64,000 bases of DNA from Calocera cornea HHB12733 (lineage: Eukaryota; Basidiomycota; Dacrymycetes; Dacrymycetales; Dacrymycetaceae). The notes under the pieces were generated by a model that saw only the letters and a list, made by a program, of their open reading frames with translations, did not search any database and had not been told where the DNA came from. The stretch lies in assembly GCA_001632435.1 (NCBI GenBank), contig KV423973.1, positions 108,076 to 172,075 of the forward strand. The letters run 5' to 3'. A program made the translations under genes and the position numbers. This document shows positions 1-11,320 of the stretch, piece after piece; the first letter of the stretch is position 1; each line of letters starts with the position of its first letter.

Positions 1-712
1 AGTGTGTCCGCGGTGCGTGAGTGTCTGAGGTCGGTGGTTGTGCGTTGTGTGACTGTCCCTCTAAGACGTACGGTGCGACGTGGGTACACATTATGCCAGA
101 AGGTAAAGACCCGTCTGAGTGTGTGATCCCATAGCTGGAATACAAATCAAAATAGTAAAATGTCTGCATCTGACACCACTGCGCGATAGTGCAGTGGTAG
201 GGGCATGTGCGGCCCTGGACATTATCGCGGCGGTCGCGAGTTCGAATCCCGCAGTGCTCCATCACTTAAAACTGGTAGTGCGAAATCACTTAAATCTATT
301 GACTTTTTGACTAGGAATCTTACCCGCCACTCGGATGCAGACGGTGGGAGCACGGGAGCGCAGGAAGATGTTGGAACTTTCGCGCAAGCAGTGTCTCGGA
401 GCCGGACGTCAGTCTTGTCTCCGACGCGCCTCCATGGCCCACGGTCGCACTCGCTGCCGGACAGTTTCAAGCCAGTCACGGTGGCTGAGAATCGAGCTCG
501 CGCGATAACTAAACGAGCTCTGGGTCCCCCGAACCCATAACCATTGCACTAGAAGTGCTTGAGGATGTCAGCCTACCCTGTTCATGCTATGTACTTGACC
601 TGTATGTGTGTATGGGACCGCCTCAAACGGTGCATTTGACCACTCATCACATAACCCCTGGTCTCCTGGACTCTCCTCGCATTCCACTTGCGCCCCAGAG
701 ACACTCGCTCCA
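1..712 (+). repeat. Dispersed tRNA-like repeat, copy 1 (left edge outside window)
   Basis: One of five related copies in the window, the others near 12780-16362 (split), 17490-17880, 24245-24938 and 26149-26925. At 181-262 it carries a tRNA-like core: an A-box-like TAGTGCAGTGGTAG at 187-200 and a B-box-like GAGTTCGAATCCC at 238-250, the internal promoter layout of RNA polymerase III genes. A shared body and tail follow to about 712. About 180 bases before the core also match the other copies, so the pol III signals lie inside the unit rather than at its 5' end, which is unusual for a standard SINE. The acceptor stem pairs poorly, so it is not a working tRNA gene. Copies 1 and 3 share details (for example the stretch before the core) that separate them from copies 2, 4 and 5. 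Confidence 0.8.
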
Positions 713-815
713 CATCGCAGTATCACGATCGCTGTAACTTCATTTTGATAGTCGGTTACACATATGACAACGTTTCAAATGTATGCAGTCTTTCGCAGTC
801 ATCCTTATCGCACGT

Positions 816-2700
816 TCACATGTACTTCTTGAGCACGTCCAAATGCTGAGAGACCTGAGCGCCGGGCTTGACAGCATCGATGATGATCTCCCTCGCCTTC
901 TCCGCATTTCTGCGGATCCTCTTCCCGTCCTGCCCTCTAGCAAGCTCGAGAACATATTCGATCTCTTCACTCAGTGCCTTATCCGTGCCCTCAATCTCCG
1001 TCCCTGCCAGCCCACCCCGGTATGCCTTCTGTGCGCCTCTGCCAGTGCGTGTCTGCACCAGCTCGTACGCGACCTGGATTACCTGGCTGAGCCAAAGGGC
1101 ATGGATGGGCTGATCGCCGAACAGAGGCCAGGCGATGAGCGGGACGCCTTGCGTCAGGCATTCATAGATGGTGTTCCCGCCCGCGTGAGTGAGCACCCAG
1201 CCGAGAGCAGGGTGGGAGAGCATCGCCTGCTGCGGAGCCCAGTCCACGATGAGTCCGCGGCCTGAGGCATGGACCTTCTCGACCAATTCCGCGGGCAGAG
1301 GGGCAAGGATGGATCCAGGTGTGGTAATCACGAATGGCATCGGAGGTTCGACTTTGAGAAGCACATCAATGAGGGTTGGGATGTGCGAAGGCACAAGGGG
1401 CCAGGCGATCGTCCCGAAGGAGATATACAACGCTGATTTCGCACCGTACTTCTCGAGGGCCGAGTCAAGGAACTTGATGCATTCGTCCTTGGACTGGTCG
1501 ACCTCGGAGACCGCTGTCGCCGACCGGTCGGTGGTTGAGAAGTACTCGCGGGGGATCATGGGACCAAGAGCAAGGATATCGCGCTTGCCATCGTTGCCCC
1601 AGAAGTCGATCACACCCTGGAAGGCTTCTGGTTCCTATCGGACCATATTGAGTCTCCATTGAAGAAGGGCAAGCTGATATCCACATACCAGATCAACAAC
1701 GGTGCCGAGCATGACTCCGTCCGCTACCTTCAGCAGGCTGATCATGGCGACGTACATAGGGTACGAGATCGGCAACCAAGCGGGTTGAGGTGACACCTCC
1801 CACTGGTAATGCAACGGTAGTCCTTTGACGCGAACGACGTTGCCACCCATCCACTTGGAGCCGGAGTAGGTCTATCTGATATTTAGAGGCATAGATGATC
1901 AAGCTGTGGAATGAACTTGCCTGCTCGGCGATCTGGTCCAAAGTACGACCGTCCCGGAGTTCCTCATCGGCGAAGGTCGCTTCGACTTCTTCCTGGTACT
2001 GGCCGAGCCCACCAAGTTTGGCAGGTGCGGACATCCTAACAATTTGAGCATGCGAGCGGGCCAAGCTTTGGAATGACTCACCTGGTGAATACAGACGCCG
2101 CTCCAGCCATCCACACTAGGAGCGGGATCTGGTACTGCAGCTTGAGAGGAACGATGACGTGCCCCATCAGGACGTCGCCGATGAGGAGCGTCGGCTTGCA
2201 CCCAACAGGCTCCCACTTTACACTATTTCCATCGACGTAGCATTCATCAGCCATGACAGCAGCGAATGCACCAGGAACGTCAGGGACCATGTTGTCCGCC
2301 ACGAAGAGGCGCGTGCGGGCGTCCGTGATACTGTTGACGGGGCCCAGGGTGTTGCCGACGCCGATAATCCGGATGCGCGAGAGGAGGGAGAGTCGCTCGG
2401 TTTCATCGCACTGGCGCTGCATCTCGTCGAGGGCGCGGTGGACAAAGTCGACATTGGCGAGGAAGGCTGGGGACGAGGCGGATTATAATGCGGAAAACGG
2501 CGAGCTATATACAAAATGGACGTACAGATAACCAAGGAAGGATGCATGCGAACAAGCCGCACGGCTAATCCGCATTCCGGCCGGAGATGCCCTGTCGTAC
2601 GGGGTCAGACATGGGTCGAGGAAAATCGGTGTTACGTGCCCATCGCACGCTCCGCGATCATCACAAAGTGGCTTCTCTTTCCGGAAGGAGCGTCACCCAT
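816..2700 (-). CDS. UDP-glycosyltransferase (GT1 family)
   Basis: Predicted exons on the minus strand: 2700-2649, 2591-2526, 2466-2082, 2035-1921, 1871-1689 and 1634-816, giving 539 aa with all phases closing. One intron (1872-1920) would use a GC-AG site. The C-terminal half carries the family's donor-sugar signature: WAPQQAMLSHPALG, then THAGGNTIYECL, and finally WPLFGDQ. The N-terminal half has a His-Leu-Arg-Pro motif near residue 18 at the position of the usual catalytic histidine, reached only after removing a 57-nt intron with a CTGAC branch site. Such enzymes move a sugar from a UDP-sugar to small lipophilic acceptors such as sterols, secondary metabolites or xenobiotics. The acceptor cannot be read from sequence. 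The N-terminal exons are the least certain part. Confidence 0.85.
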
Positions 2701-3783
2701 GAGGCCTAGATATTGCAGCGAAAAGTGGTACAAGACAACGTTGGTGTGGGGTGCAATGTCATATCTGGGCGCGGATTGTCCGTCGCTTTATAGCTCTTTC
2801 CTCTGATATTTCTCGTGAGACAAACCAAACCCAACGATCAGCCTGAGTTGACGAGAGGAACGGTTGGGGAGTCGACTCCCATTGTTTGGAGTGCACACCA
2901 CTGATCCAAGTCCGCAAGGAGAAACGGAGCAATCGACTGGTCGGGCGCCGACGCCGTCGTCGAGTCCATTCGAAATGGCAGTCCTGGTGAGCGCGGAGAA
3001 CATCCTCATCCATCTTTTGGACGGAACCTGTGGTCAGATTATCAAACCCGTGTGATGCAGCGGCCGCCGTATGCGAAGCTTGGTACCTGCGCCAGCACGG
3101 AACAGTCGTCGGTCTAACCCGCACATGAACATTTTCCGTAGCAGCCTCGTGAGAGATGGAGCTGATGGGTTGGGGAAGGTGCAGAATGGGATTGATCCAA
3201 TCAGGAGAAGGCCAGAAAGGTATCGCAGAGGGCAGAGACGGCGCCTGAAGTGACCCTTCAAGCCTGGGGTTGCACTCGGTGAGAGGCATGGACGCAGCGC
3301 TTGAATTTTGGAGCGCACTGGAGCCCATTCATACACATCGGTCCGATTGTCCAATCACCGGAAAGTATCACAGATAGCTCAACCATCTCTGGAAAGGTAG
3401 GCGTTGGGGAAGAGAAATAGCCAGAAGCATGCATGGTGGTGCGGTACGATCACGCCGAGCTTCCCACCGTAGGTATGAGCAGTTGACTTCAGAACCATTC
3501 TAAAGTGCCCGGGGTTCGGTGTCGTCGTTGTGCTTTCGAACGGAGTAGTATTTCTATAGTCAGCGCTGCAAGATAAAGATGTGGAGCGTGGCAGGAAGAG
3601 AGCGCGTCCATCCAACGGAATGCGAATGCCGTAATTGAATCCGGTCCTCTCCGCAACCAGGGTAAGCGCCGGGTCTCTCGACCTCCCACGACGTCAGAGC
3701 CGTTCCAAAGCCGCCAAAGGACAGCGAACGGAGCGTACAAGCAAATGACCGATCGTCCTTGATTCTGCTTGTTGTCGACCATC
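2701..3783. other. Intergenic, no supported gene
   Basis: Divergent space between the glycosyltransferase start and the carboxypeptidase start. Open frames of up to 189 codons occur on the minus strand, but they have no recognisable domain, no convincing splice continuation and low-complexity composition. It presumably holds both promoters. Confidence 0.5.
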
Positions 3784-5869
3784 ATGGACAAATTCGAGGA
3801 AGAGGACGCTGTGCCGCTCTTGCCAGCATCGACCAGGGAGAGCGTGGCTGCGAGAGGAGGGCGGAGCCGCCGATGGGGCCTCAACCTCAGCATGAACCTC
3901 CCCATATTTAACGGGTCCCTATTCCTGGACATCCGCGCTATTCCGCTACTGTACTTGCTCTACCTCGAGATTTCCTTCTTCTGCGGCGGCAAGGTGTTCC
4001 AGACGTTCGACCGATGGTCCGACGCCGTCCAAGGGACCGAGTGGTACCTCGAAACCTTCCACCCCGTGGTGCTCGACAACGCGCCCAATTGTCTGCAACC
4101 AGATCTCCTGGTCCCAAGCAACACCGACTTCTTGAATGCGATCTACAAGGATTTTGCGGATGAGGTGTTCCAGAACAAAAGCGCGGGGCTACTGGGAGCA
4201 GCGGTGCAGATCGAGTGCGTACATACCTACGTCGGACGAGGCTAGTGCTAACGAGTCGCAGGACGGAATCATATGATGATTTAGGCGAGGTGGACGAGGA
4301 TGAGCGCTGGGAGCAGAAGTATGGGCCGTTCCACCAGTGGCTGGAGGGTGCGTTCCCCTATGTGTGCGTTTGTCTATATCGTTGTCGTTGAACGAAACTA
4401 ATTCGAGACGCAGCTACAAGACACTCAAGGTCGAGAAGGTCAACACATGGGGGCTCGTTTACACCTGGCAAGGCAGCGATGCGTCGCTCAAGCCTATCGT
4501 CCTCGCTGCGCACCAAGACACCGTGCCAGTCGACCGCAAGACGATTTCGCAGTGGGTCCACCCGCCCTTCTCGGGCCATTACGACGGTGAATACATCTGG
4601 GGCAGGGGGACATGTGACGACAAGGAGCAGCTCATCGGAGCACTGATCGCGCTCGAGCTACTGGCAAAACACGACTTCAAGCCGACGCGGACCGTCGTCC
4701 TCGCCTCTGGGTTCGACGAGGAGATCAGTGGGATGCACGGAGCGCGGACCATCGGGGAGTTCCTGCTGGAGAGATACGGAGAGAATGGGATCGCGTTCAT
4801 CATCGATGAGGGAGCGGGATACGGGGACTTGCTCGGGCGGACGGTTGCTGTTCCTGCCATTGGCGAGCGGGGGCATGTGGACGTGAAGGTGCAGGTCAAC
4901 TACCAGGGCGGGCACTCGAGCGTGCCGCCTAGGAATACCGTGCGTGCCTACTCCCACTCCATCCATAGAGTATGACTGACACACATGCGTAGGGCATCGA
5001 CATCCTGGCGGACATGGTGCACACGCTGAACCTGAACCCGCCCAAGCCGCTCCTCTCCCAAAAGAACCCCTTCTACGGCACGCTCCAGTGCCTAGCCGCG
5101 TACTCTCCCGACCTGCCCCTGTCAGTCCGGAAGGACATCATCCGCTCCTCCAGCTCGGCACCTGCGCTGCAGCGCGTCACCAGCTGGGTGCTCGGGCTGC
5201 CAAGCGGCCCGCTCAGCCCTCTGGGAGGGACGTTGATCAGGACGACGCAGGCCAGCACGGTCATCCAAGGAGGCGTCAAGGTCAACGCACTGCCAGAGCA
5301 GGCATATGCGCTGATCAACCACCGGATCGTCGTCGGATCGTGCGTGATTCAATCTTCCTGCAACCCCACTGAGTGACCGCTTGCCCAGGTCGGTCGCGGA
5401 GACGCAGAACCGCATCACCACTCTGCTCACTCCCCGCGCAGAGGCATACAACCTCTCCCTCTCGGCCTTTGGCCAGTCCGTCATCCCGTACGAGTCCAAG
5501 GCCGGCGAGGTCTTCATCGACGAGGCGTTCTCGCCCGGACTCGAGCCCGCGCCGGTCACGCCCAAGGCGGCCGAGTGGGCTCTGTTCGGAGGCACGATCC
5601 GGGCCGAGTTCGCCCAGCGCGGCGCGCCCCTGGCCGGCGAGGAGCAGGGGGACATCGTCGTCGCGCCCGGGGTGATGAACGTCAACACGGACACGCGGCA
5701 CTACTGGCCGCTGACGAAGAACATCTTCCGCTACGCGCACCTGGACCCGAAGGGGATGTACAACGGCCTGCACACGATCAACGAGGCGATCACGCTGGAC
5801 AACTTCCTGGGCCATGTGCGGTTCATGAGCCTGCTGGTGCTGAATGCGGACGAGGCGAGGGCGTTCTGA
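3784..5869 (+). CDS. CPS1: Vacuolar carboxypeptidase S-like (peptidase M20)
   Basis: Exons 3784-4214, 4262-4363, 4414-4939, 4993-5339 and 5389-5869 give 628 aa. The start is the ATG at 3784. A hydrophobic segment near residues 45-65 fits the single signal anchor of fungal carboxypeptidase S. The zinc-peptidase motifs are present in order: AAHQDTVPV (metal His and catalytic Asp), GRGTCDDKE (bridging Asp), FDEEISG (catalytic Glu), IIDEGAG (metal ligand), and a His in GLHTINEA near the C-terminus. The family releases C-terminal residues from peptides with a glycine in the penultimate position, in the vacuole. Two decayed relatives lie elsewhere in this window (16390-17480 and 25240-26103), so this is the surviving copy of a small local family. 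Confidence 0.93.
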
Positions 5870-5975
5870 GCGGGCAGAGGAGGTTGACGGGGCGGTCGAT
5901 GTAGACTCACAGTGGGATGCGCATATATTAGGGAATCAGAACTAGTATACGCGCCCCGTACCACTAGCTGCGCGC

Positions 5976-7083
5976 TCACAGGCCCGGCAGGCCCCCGAGC
6001 TCCTGCTCGACCCAGTTCCACAGCTTGTCCTGCAAGTCGCTCCGCAGCGTATCGTCCCTCGACCTGCCCTCCTTCGCCCAGGGCACATACACGCCGCCCT
6101 GCCTGACGCCGGGCGCCGTGCCCGCATACAGCGGGGTGAGGGCGCCGTGCTCGGCGTCGTACAGGACCATGCCGCGGAGCCATCTGCGGAGCGGGTCCTG
6201 CCAGTCCCAGATCTGGGTGCGGATGAACCCGGGGTCGTTGGCCACGAACAGGACGCGGTGGGCGGCGAGCGGGTAGTGCGCGGCGAGGCCGTGCGTGTAC
6301 GCCACGTTCGCCCACTTGCTCTGGTAGTACGCCGCATACGGGTTGTACCGTTTCGTGCGCGCCGCACTGTCCTTCAGCGTCACGTAGTCGATCCCTTCCG
6401 GCGGGGCGAAGTTGGCTCCCCTACTGTACTGTCAGCAGCGGACCGGGATCAGACGCATATATGCGGCGGGGGGACGCACGACGACGACGTTATAACGACC
6501 CTCACCGCGCCCTGCGGGGCGTTCACCGCCGTCCGCTGCATGGCCGGGAGGAGCAGCCGGATGAGGTACGCGTGGGCGAGGAGGTTGACGCCGAACTGCA
6601 TGTCGTAGCCCTGCTCTGTGAGGTCCTCCCGGGGGCACATGAACAGGCCGGCGTTGCAGAAGAGGAGGTGGAGCGCGGGCTCGTGCGCGAGGAGGAGGCG
6701 CGCGGCCGAGTGCACGGAGGGGAGGGCGGAGAGGTCGCACGCGAGGCTGGTGATGCGTGCTGCGCTCGAGGCGGGGAGCTGCGACTGCAGCTCCGCCACG
6801 GCCGCGGCGGCCTTGGAGGGCGAGCGGCAGAGCATGTACACGCGCGCCCCGTGCCGCAGGAGCTCCTAGGCCTTGCAGTCAGGCTCCCTCTGCCAGACTG
6901 AAGGATGCCAGCAGGCGCACGCACCCGGCACATGACCTTGCCAATGCCGGCATTGCCGCCCGTGACGAGGGCGACGCGGCCCGAGAGGTCGGGCATGTCC
7001 GCGAAGCTCCACTCGGGCGCGGAGGGGAACATGGACGTCCACATTGTCGCGTAGATGCGCTGCTGGGCGGCGAGGAAGTCCAT
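5976..7083 (-). CDS. Short-chain dehydrogenase/reductase (SDR), copy A
   Basis: Minus-strand exons 7083-6925, 6865-6480 and 6420-5976 give 329 aa. The classical SDR features are present: cofactor motif TGGNAGIGK near residue 41, CNAG, and the catalytic YYQSKWAN (Tyr-x3-Lys). It resembles the retinol-dehydrogenase/WWOX-like branch that reduces or oxidises lipophilic carbonyls with NAD(P)H, but the substrate cannot be read from sequence. Its closest relative in the window is the SDR at 11321-12342, with which it shares the N-terminal layout, the first intron position after a Val-Met-Cys-Arg motif and the ALTPLYAGT motif. The two genes point away from each other across the coiled-coil gene. Its stop lies about 106 bases from the carboxypeptidase stop, so these two genes converge. 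Confidence 0.9.
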
Positions 7084-7415
7084 CGTGCGATTGGGTTCGG
7101 GAGGGGGAGGGGGAAGGGGAGGGGGAGAGGCAAGGGGAGGAGAGGAGAGGGGGTACGGGACTCGCTGTCCTGCCACGGCCCCCAGCGTGTTTAGCCGGGC
7201 ATGTGCGGGCTGTCCCGGTGCCTGTTGCGGTGTGCACATGCATGTCGAACTGGCAGACCATCAGAACGCGACTGAGAACGTAGTACGCTCCAATCAGTGG
7301 GCGCAGGACCCTGTGGCACGAGTACGTAACCTCTCCAGTCAGCAGTGGGCAGTGTCTGACTAACTTGGTTATGCCAACGACCAACTACTAGCTACCGAGA
7401 GCGAACCTCACCTGA
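7084..7415. other. Short intergenic region with G-rich tract
   Basis: Lies between the SDR start and the end of the coiled-coil gene. A purine tract at about 7097-7152 contains many runs of three to five G on the plus strand, enough for a G-quadruplex. It falls immediately upstream of, or within, the SDR 5' leader. No gene is seen. Confidence 0.5.
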
Positions 7416-9451
7416 TTACCTAATCGAGTCCTCCTCCTCGCCTCGGCCCGCGCCTTGCCCCTCGTCCTGCCGGGGTCCGTGCCGCACCACGCCCGCCCGC
7501 CCAGCCCCTTTCCCATCCAGCCGAGCAGCCCCAGGCCCCGCCCTAAACCCTAGGATGAGCTCGACCCGCCTCCCCGGAACAACTGACAGCAGAACGAACT
7601 CACCCTCGTCCTCCAGACCCGGACGCGTGAGAACCCCCCGTGCGCGCGTGGGCGGCCTAGCAGGGCCCGAAACGGAAACGCGAGATGGCGGCCTCGACGC
7701 TTCCAGCTCCGCATCCTCCTCGGGGGAGCACAACCGCCCGTCCCGCGTGTGTGGGCGCGCTTGGGGGCGCCGCGTGTCCCCCGGAGCGGGGCCGCCTGTG
7801 AACGGCGCGTGCGGGGTGAAGGGGAAGCGGCACCGCCGTCCGGGCTCCTGGCCGTCTTCGCGCGGCTCGGCTGGTGGAGAGTGTTGCAAGTCGCGGAACC
7901 TTGGTGAGCCGTCCAGTGTCTGCTCGTCGGGGAGAGGAACCGCCGGCGACCCCGCTCCCGCTCCCGGTCTGTGCATCCGCATCCCGAACGCCCGCGCCCA
8001 CCCGCACAGCGCGTCCCGCTCCCTCTCCGCCCGATCCAGCGCGCACAGCGCCGCCCCACACTCCCTCCGCCGCTGCTCATGCGCACGCTGCGCGTCCCCA
8101 AGCTGGGAATGGTACTGCTTGACCATGTCGTCCCACGCGCGCGCGTGCGCCTCGTGTCGCCGCACGCACTCGGCGTGCCAGTACTTCGCCCTCGACCAGT
8201 AGTGCTCGCGCTCGCCCGTCAGCCGCGTGTTCTCAGCTCGGAGATGCTCGAGCTCGAGCTTGATCGCCAGAGTCGCTGTCGCGGAGGCCACTGGGGCACT
8301 GGCGGGGCGAGGCGGAGGAGCGTGCTGCTCCGGTGTGGCCGACCTGCTGCGTGGACGCGGCGGGGCGCGTTGAGCGGCCATATCAAATGGACGGAACGTC
8401 GCCGGCCTGGTGCGATCCGACGGCGGCGGCGGTGGCGGCGGCGGCGGTCTCCCAACAGGATCGAGCGTGGCCAGCCTCGTCCTAGGCAGCGGCGGCTTGT
8501 TGCCCCCCTCGGCCTGGGGCAGCGCCAGCCCGCGCAGCGGCGGCGTCGGCGGGGGCGTCGGCAGGCACCCCTCGCCCTCGCCTTCTCCCAGCGCCGGCCG
8601 GAACACCCACGCGCGGCAGGGCATCCGCGCGCCCGCCTCGCCCTCCCCGTTCCCGCCCGTGAGCTTCTGCACCAGACTGCGCACCGCCTGGCCCTCGCAT
8701 CCGGGTGAGACGACGGTGAGCCACGCGTCGGCTGGCGAGGCGAAGCCGCGCGGGGTGTACAAGATGTAGAGCGGGCATTCGAGCGGGTGGGCACGGATCG
8801 CTATGACTGCGGTTGGGTTGGTGCTGCCGGCGTTGCTGCCGGCGTTGCTGGTGCTGGGGCTGGTGCTGGTGCGGGTATTGGTGACGACCGCATACAGGGG
8901 GAACGGCGTGGCCGTGTCGCTCATATAGCTGCCGCAGGACGGTCAGCCCTTTCCGCCCGGGAGAACAGCGAGGACATACTCGAACAGCGCCCTCACGTCC
9001 CGCACGCCATGCGCCTCGGGCGGGACACACCGCAGCACGCCGCTGAACTCGGGCAGGCGCGCCATCTCCGCGAGCGGGGGGGCCGCGCCAGCCGGCGGGC
9101 TCACCAGCGTCTCGCGGATCCGCTGTCGGGCCGTCAGCACCGTCTCCTTTCCAGCGATTGCGAGCGGGCACGAAACCGACCGGAGCTGGAACATACCTTG
9201 GCGAACTCCTCGCCCAGCACGCGCTGCGCCAGCTCGCGCCCCGCCGTCCGGGTATACGCAGCCGTGGCGAGCGCCTTGAGGCATGCGTACTCGAGGGTGT
9301 GCTGGTCCGCGGTCGGGCTGGCACTGCTGGCGGGGATCCCCTGCCCAGCATGGGAGACGTGGCGGAGGGTGAAGTTGTTGAGGACGGCGGCGAGGAGCGG
9401 TTCGGGCTGCGGCTGCGCAGCGGGGCCGGGGCCGGGGCCGGGGGCGGACAT
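7416..9451 (-). CDS. Hypothetical coiled-coil, proline-rich protein
   Basis: Minus-strand exons 9451-9197, 9146-8980 and 8928-7416 give 644 aa. Two open frames in the same phase, separated by a TGA, are joined by a 51-nt intron (8929-8979) with donor GTATGT, branch GGCTGAC and acceptor GCAG. The TGA lies inside the branch site, and splicing restores one frame (Phe-Asp-Tyr-Met across the junction). The N-terminal third is compact. The middle is proline- and serine-rich with a run of nine prolines. A Glu/Arg/His-rich segment near residues 350-440 looks like a coiled coil, and the C-terminus is Arg/Gly-rich. I do not recognise the family. An alternative is two separate proteins. Confidence 0.65.
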
Positions 9452-11320
9452 GGTGCGTTCTGAGGCTCTTGGGCTCACAGGTCAACTGGGCCGCCGCCGC
9501 GTCAGGGCAGGAGGGAGCGTCGAGGCGACACGGGTGTCGAGGGGAGCGCTCAAGGGATGAGTGAGTGAGTGACGGAGGGAGGGAGGGAGGGAGGACCAAC
9601 CCCGCTCGAACAGCGCGTACTTTTGTACCCCCCCCCCGGCGGCCGGTTCGGGGCGACCCATCAAAGCCTCGCCGCGAGCTGTTCGTGTCTGCCAACGAAT
9701 GCCAGGCAGCCGCAGTCGCAGTCGCACGCGTCCGTCCTCGTCCTCCTCCTCGTCCTGGTTGGTGTTCGTAATGCGCACCGCTGGGCCCGCCCGCTTGGCG
9801 GGTTGATTGTTGTGCTCCGGGGAAGGGAGATAAGCTCGAGCGGGCAGGGCGCGTATGGACGGCCATCAGGTACGTAATGGAGAGCGGGAGAGGGGAGCGG
9901 GCGGGGCGACGCTGTACGCGGTGCGGCGAGAGGCGGCGATGTGTCGATGACTGTACTGTATGCACTGTGTGCAGTTGCGCCAGGACCAGGGCCAGGACCA
10001 GGGCGTGACCGGGTGACGGCCGTCCGTCAGGATTGTTTGTGCTCGCACATCGACAGGCATCCGATCGAGCTTGACATGCGTTGGGCGAACAAACGGGGAC
10101 TCGCCCGAGCTCGGGCTCAAGCTCGGTGAGTCACCCGTGGGCGCGGGGTGAAGTGCCTGCAGCGGGCAGCTTGAAGCTTGAGGCCTGGGGGAGCGCGGAT
10201 CGGGGATTGCTGGTACACTAGGCTCGGGCAGAGGCGGGGCGCAGGGGCAGGCGAGTCGTGGCGAGTCGGCGACGCGTGTCGCCTCCGGGCGGCGAGCCAG
10301 GCCAGTGAGGCTAGAGGCGTGCGGAGCGGCGCTTGTTTGTTGTGGGCGGCAGAAGCAGGGAGCAGCGGCTTCAATTCGCCCGAGCCCGAAAGCCAGAGCC
10401 GAACGAAAGCCAGAAAAAACCCGAAAGCTTGAGCCAAGTTGAGGCCAAGGGTTTGGGAGCGGGGGCGGGAGAGGGAGAGGGAGAGCCTATATGTACGGAG
10501 TGCGGAGGGAGACAATACTAGTGTGATTGCAAGCAGTTTAAGGTTGGCTCGTGGGTCCTGTCCGTCCGTGGCGAGCCTGTGTCGTCATGGTGGACTCGAC
10601 GACGGTGATGGCTATTGAGTGTCACAGTCATAGGCCGGTGCACCGCCTTGGACAATAATGATAACGACCGGCTCGTCGAAGCCTGCATGTTGCCGCGGGC
10701 GCGAGGAACGTCCCGGCCCTCAACCGGCCAATCACCGCTCCGCGCGCAGCCGGCTAATTCCCCCCCGGACGCGCGAGGTGACCGCCGAGGTCACGTGGTG
10801 CGACCGGTCAGAGCGCAGGGTCGGGGCAGGGTCGCGTTCGCGCGCCGTGCCCGATGCAGCCTGAGAGTCGGTGGTCTTCCCGATGGGTGCCCGCGCCTCG
10901 CTTTGTGCGCGGGCACCCTCCGGCAATCAGCCATTGTCAGGCTGGCCAAGGTCATATCATCACACGCGCTGATCAGCCCGTGGCCCCCGCACGCACGGCC
11001 CAGGCGGGAAAGCGACGGGCGTTCCGAGCTGCTCTGACTCGCCCTTGGCAGGCAAGCGCGAGTACCCTGGAGCACTCCGTCGTGCTCCCCTCCGGCTACA
11101 ATGGGTATATAACAAGCGGACGACGGCGGGCGTGGCACCCTCCAGCAATCCACACTTGCACGCACGACATCCCGCGCATCTATCAGACACCCTCTCCTCA
11201 AGCCCCACTCTGATCGACCCGGCGACCACGCCCACCCCGAGCCCATATAACTCCCTCTTCCACCCAATCACCCCCTAGAACCTGAACCTCCCCCCACCCC
11301 ACCCACCAAACAACCGCGCG
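9452..11320. other. Long divergent intergenic region
   Basis: About 1.9 kb between the starts of the coiled-coil gene and SDR copy B. I see no gene. It holds a GGGA repeat tract at about 9571-9593, a C-run near 9630, and short GGACCAGGGCCA repeats at about 9980-10002. Open frames here are byproducts of high GC. Confidence 0.5.
11246..11250 (+). promoter_or_regulatory. TATA-like element of SDR copy B
   Basis: CCATATAAC lies about 75 bases before the ATG at 11321, followed by a pyrimidine-rich leader, as expected for a fungal core promoter. Sequence match only. Confidence 0.4.

Noticed and set aside
181..262. A functional tRNA gene in each repeat copy
   Set aside because: A and B boxes are present, but acceptor and anticodon stems do not pair properly and the same sequence recurs five times inside a larger repeat.
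2592..2648. Glycosyltransferase interpreted as frameshifted at its N-terminus
   Set aside because: A 57-nt intron with a CTGAC branch reconnects the frames and yields the conserved His-Leu-Arg-Pro block.
2759..3328. 189-codon minus-strand frame as a gene
   Set aside because: No domain, low-complexity Arg/Ser composition and no splice continuation.
7555..8708. Long plus-strand frames opposite the coiled-coil gene
   Set aside because: Shadows of a GC-rich gene with no domain of their own.
8943..8960. Stop-codon readthrough or a bicistronic pair in the coiled-coil gene
   Set aside because: A consensus intron that removes the stop explains the arrangement more simply. Kept only as an alternative.
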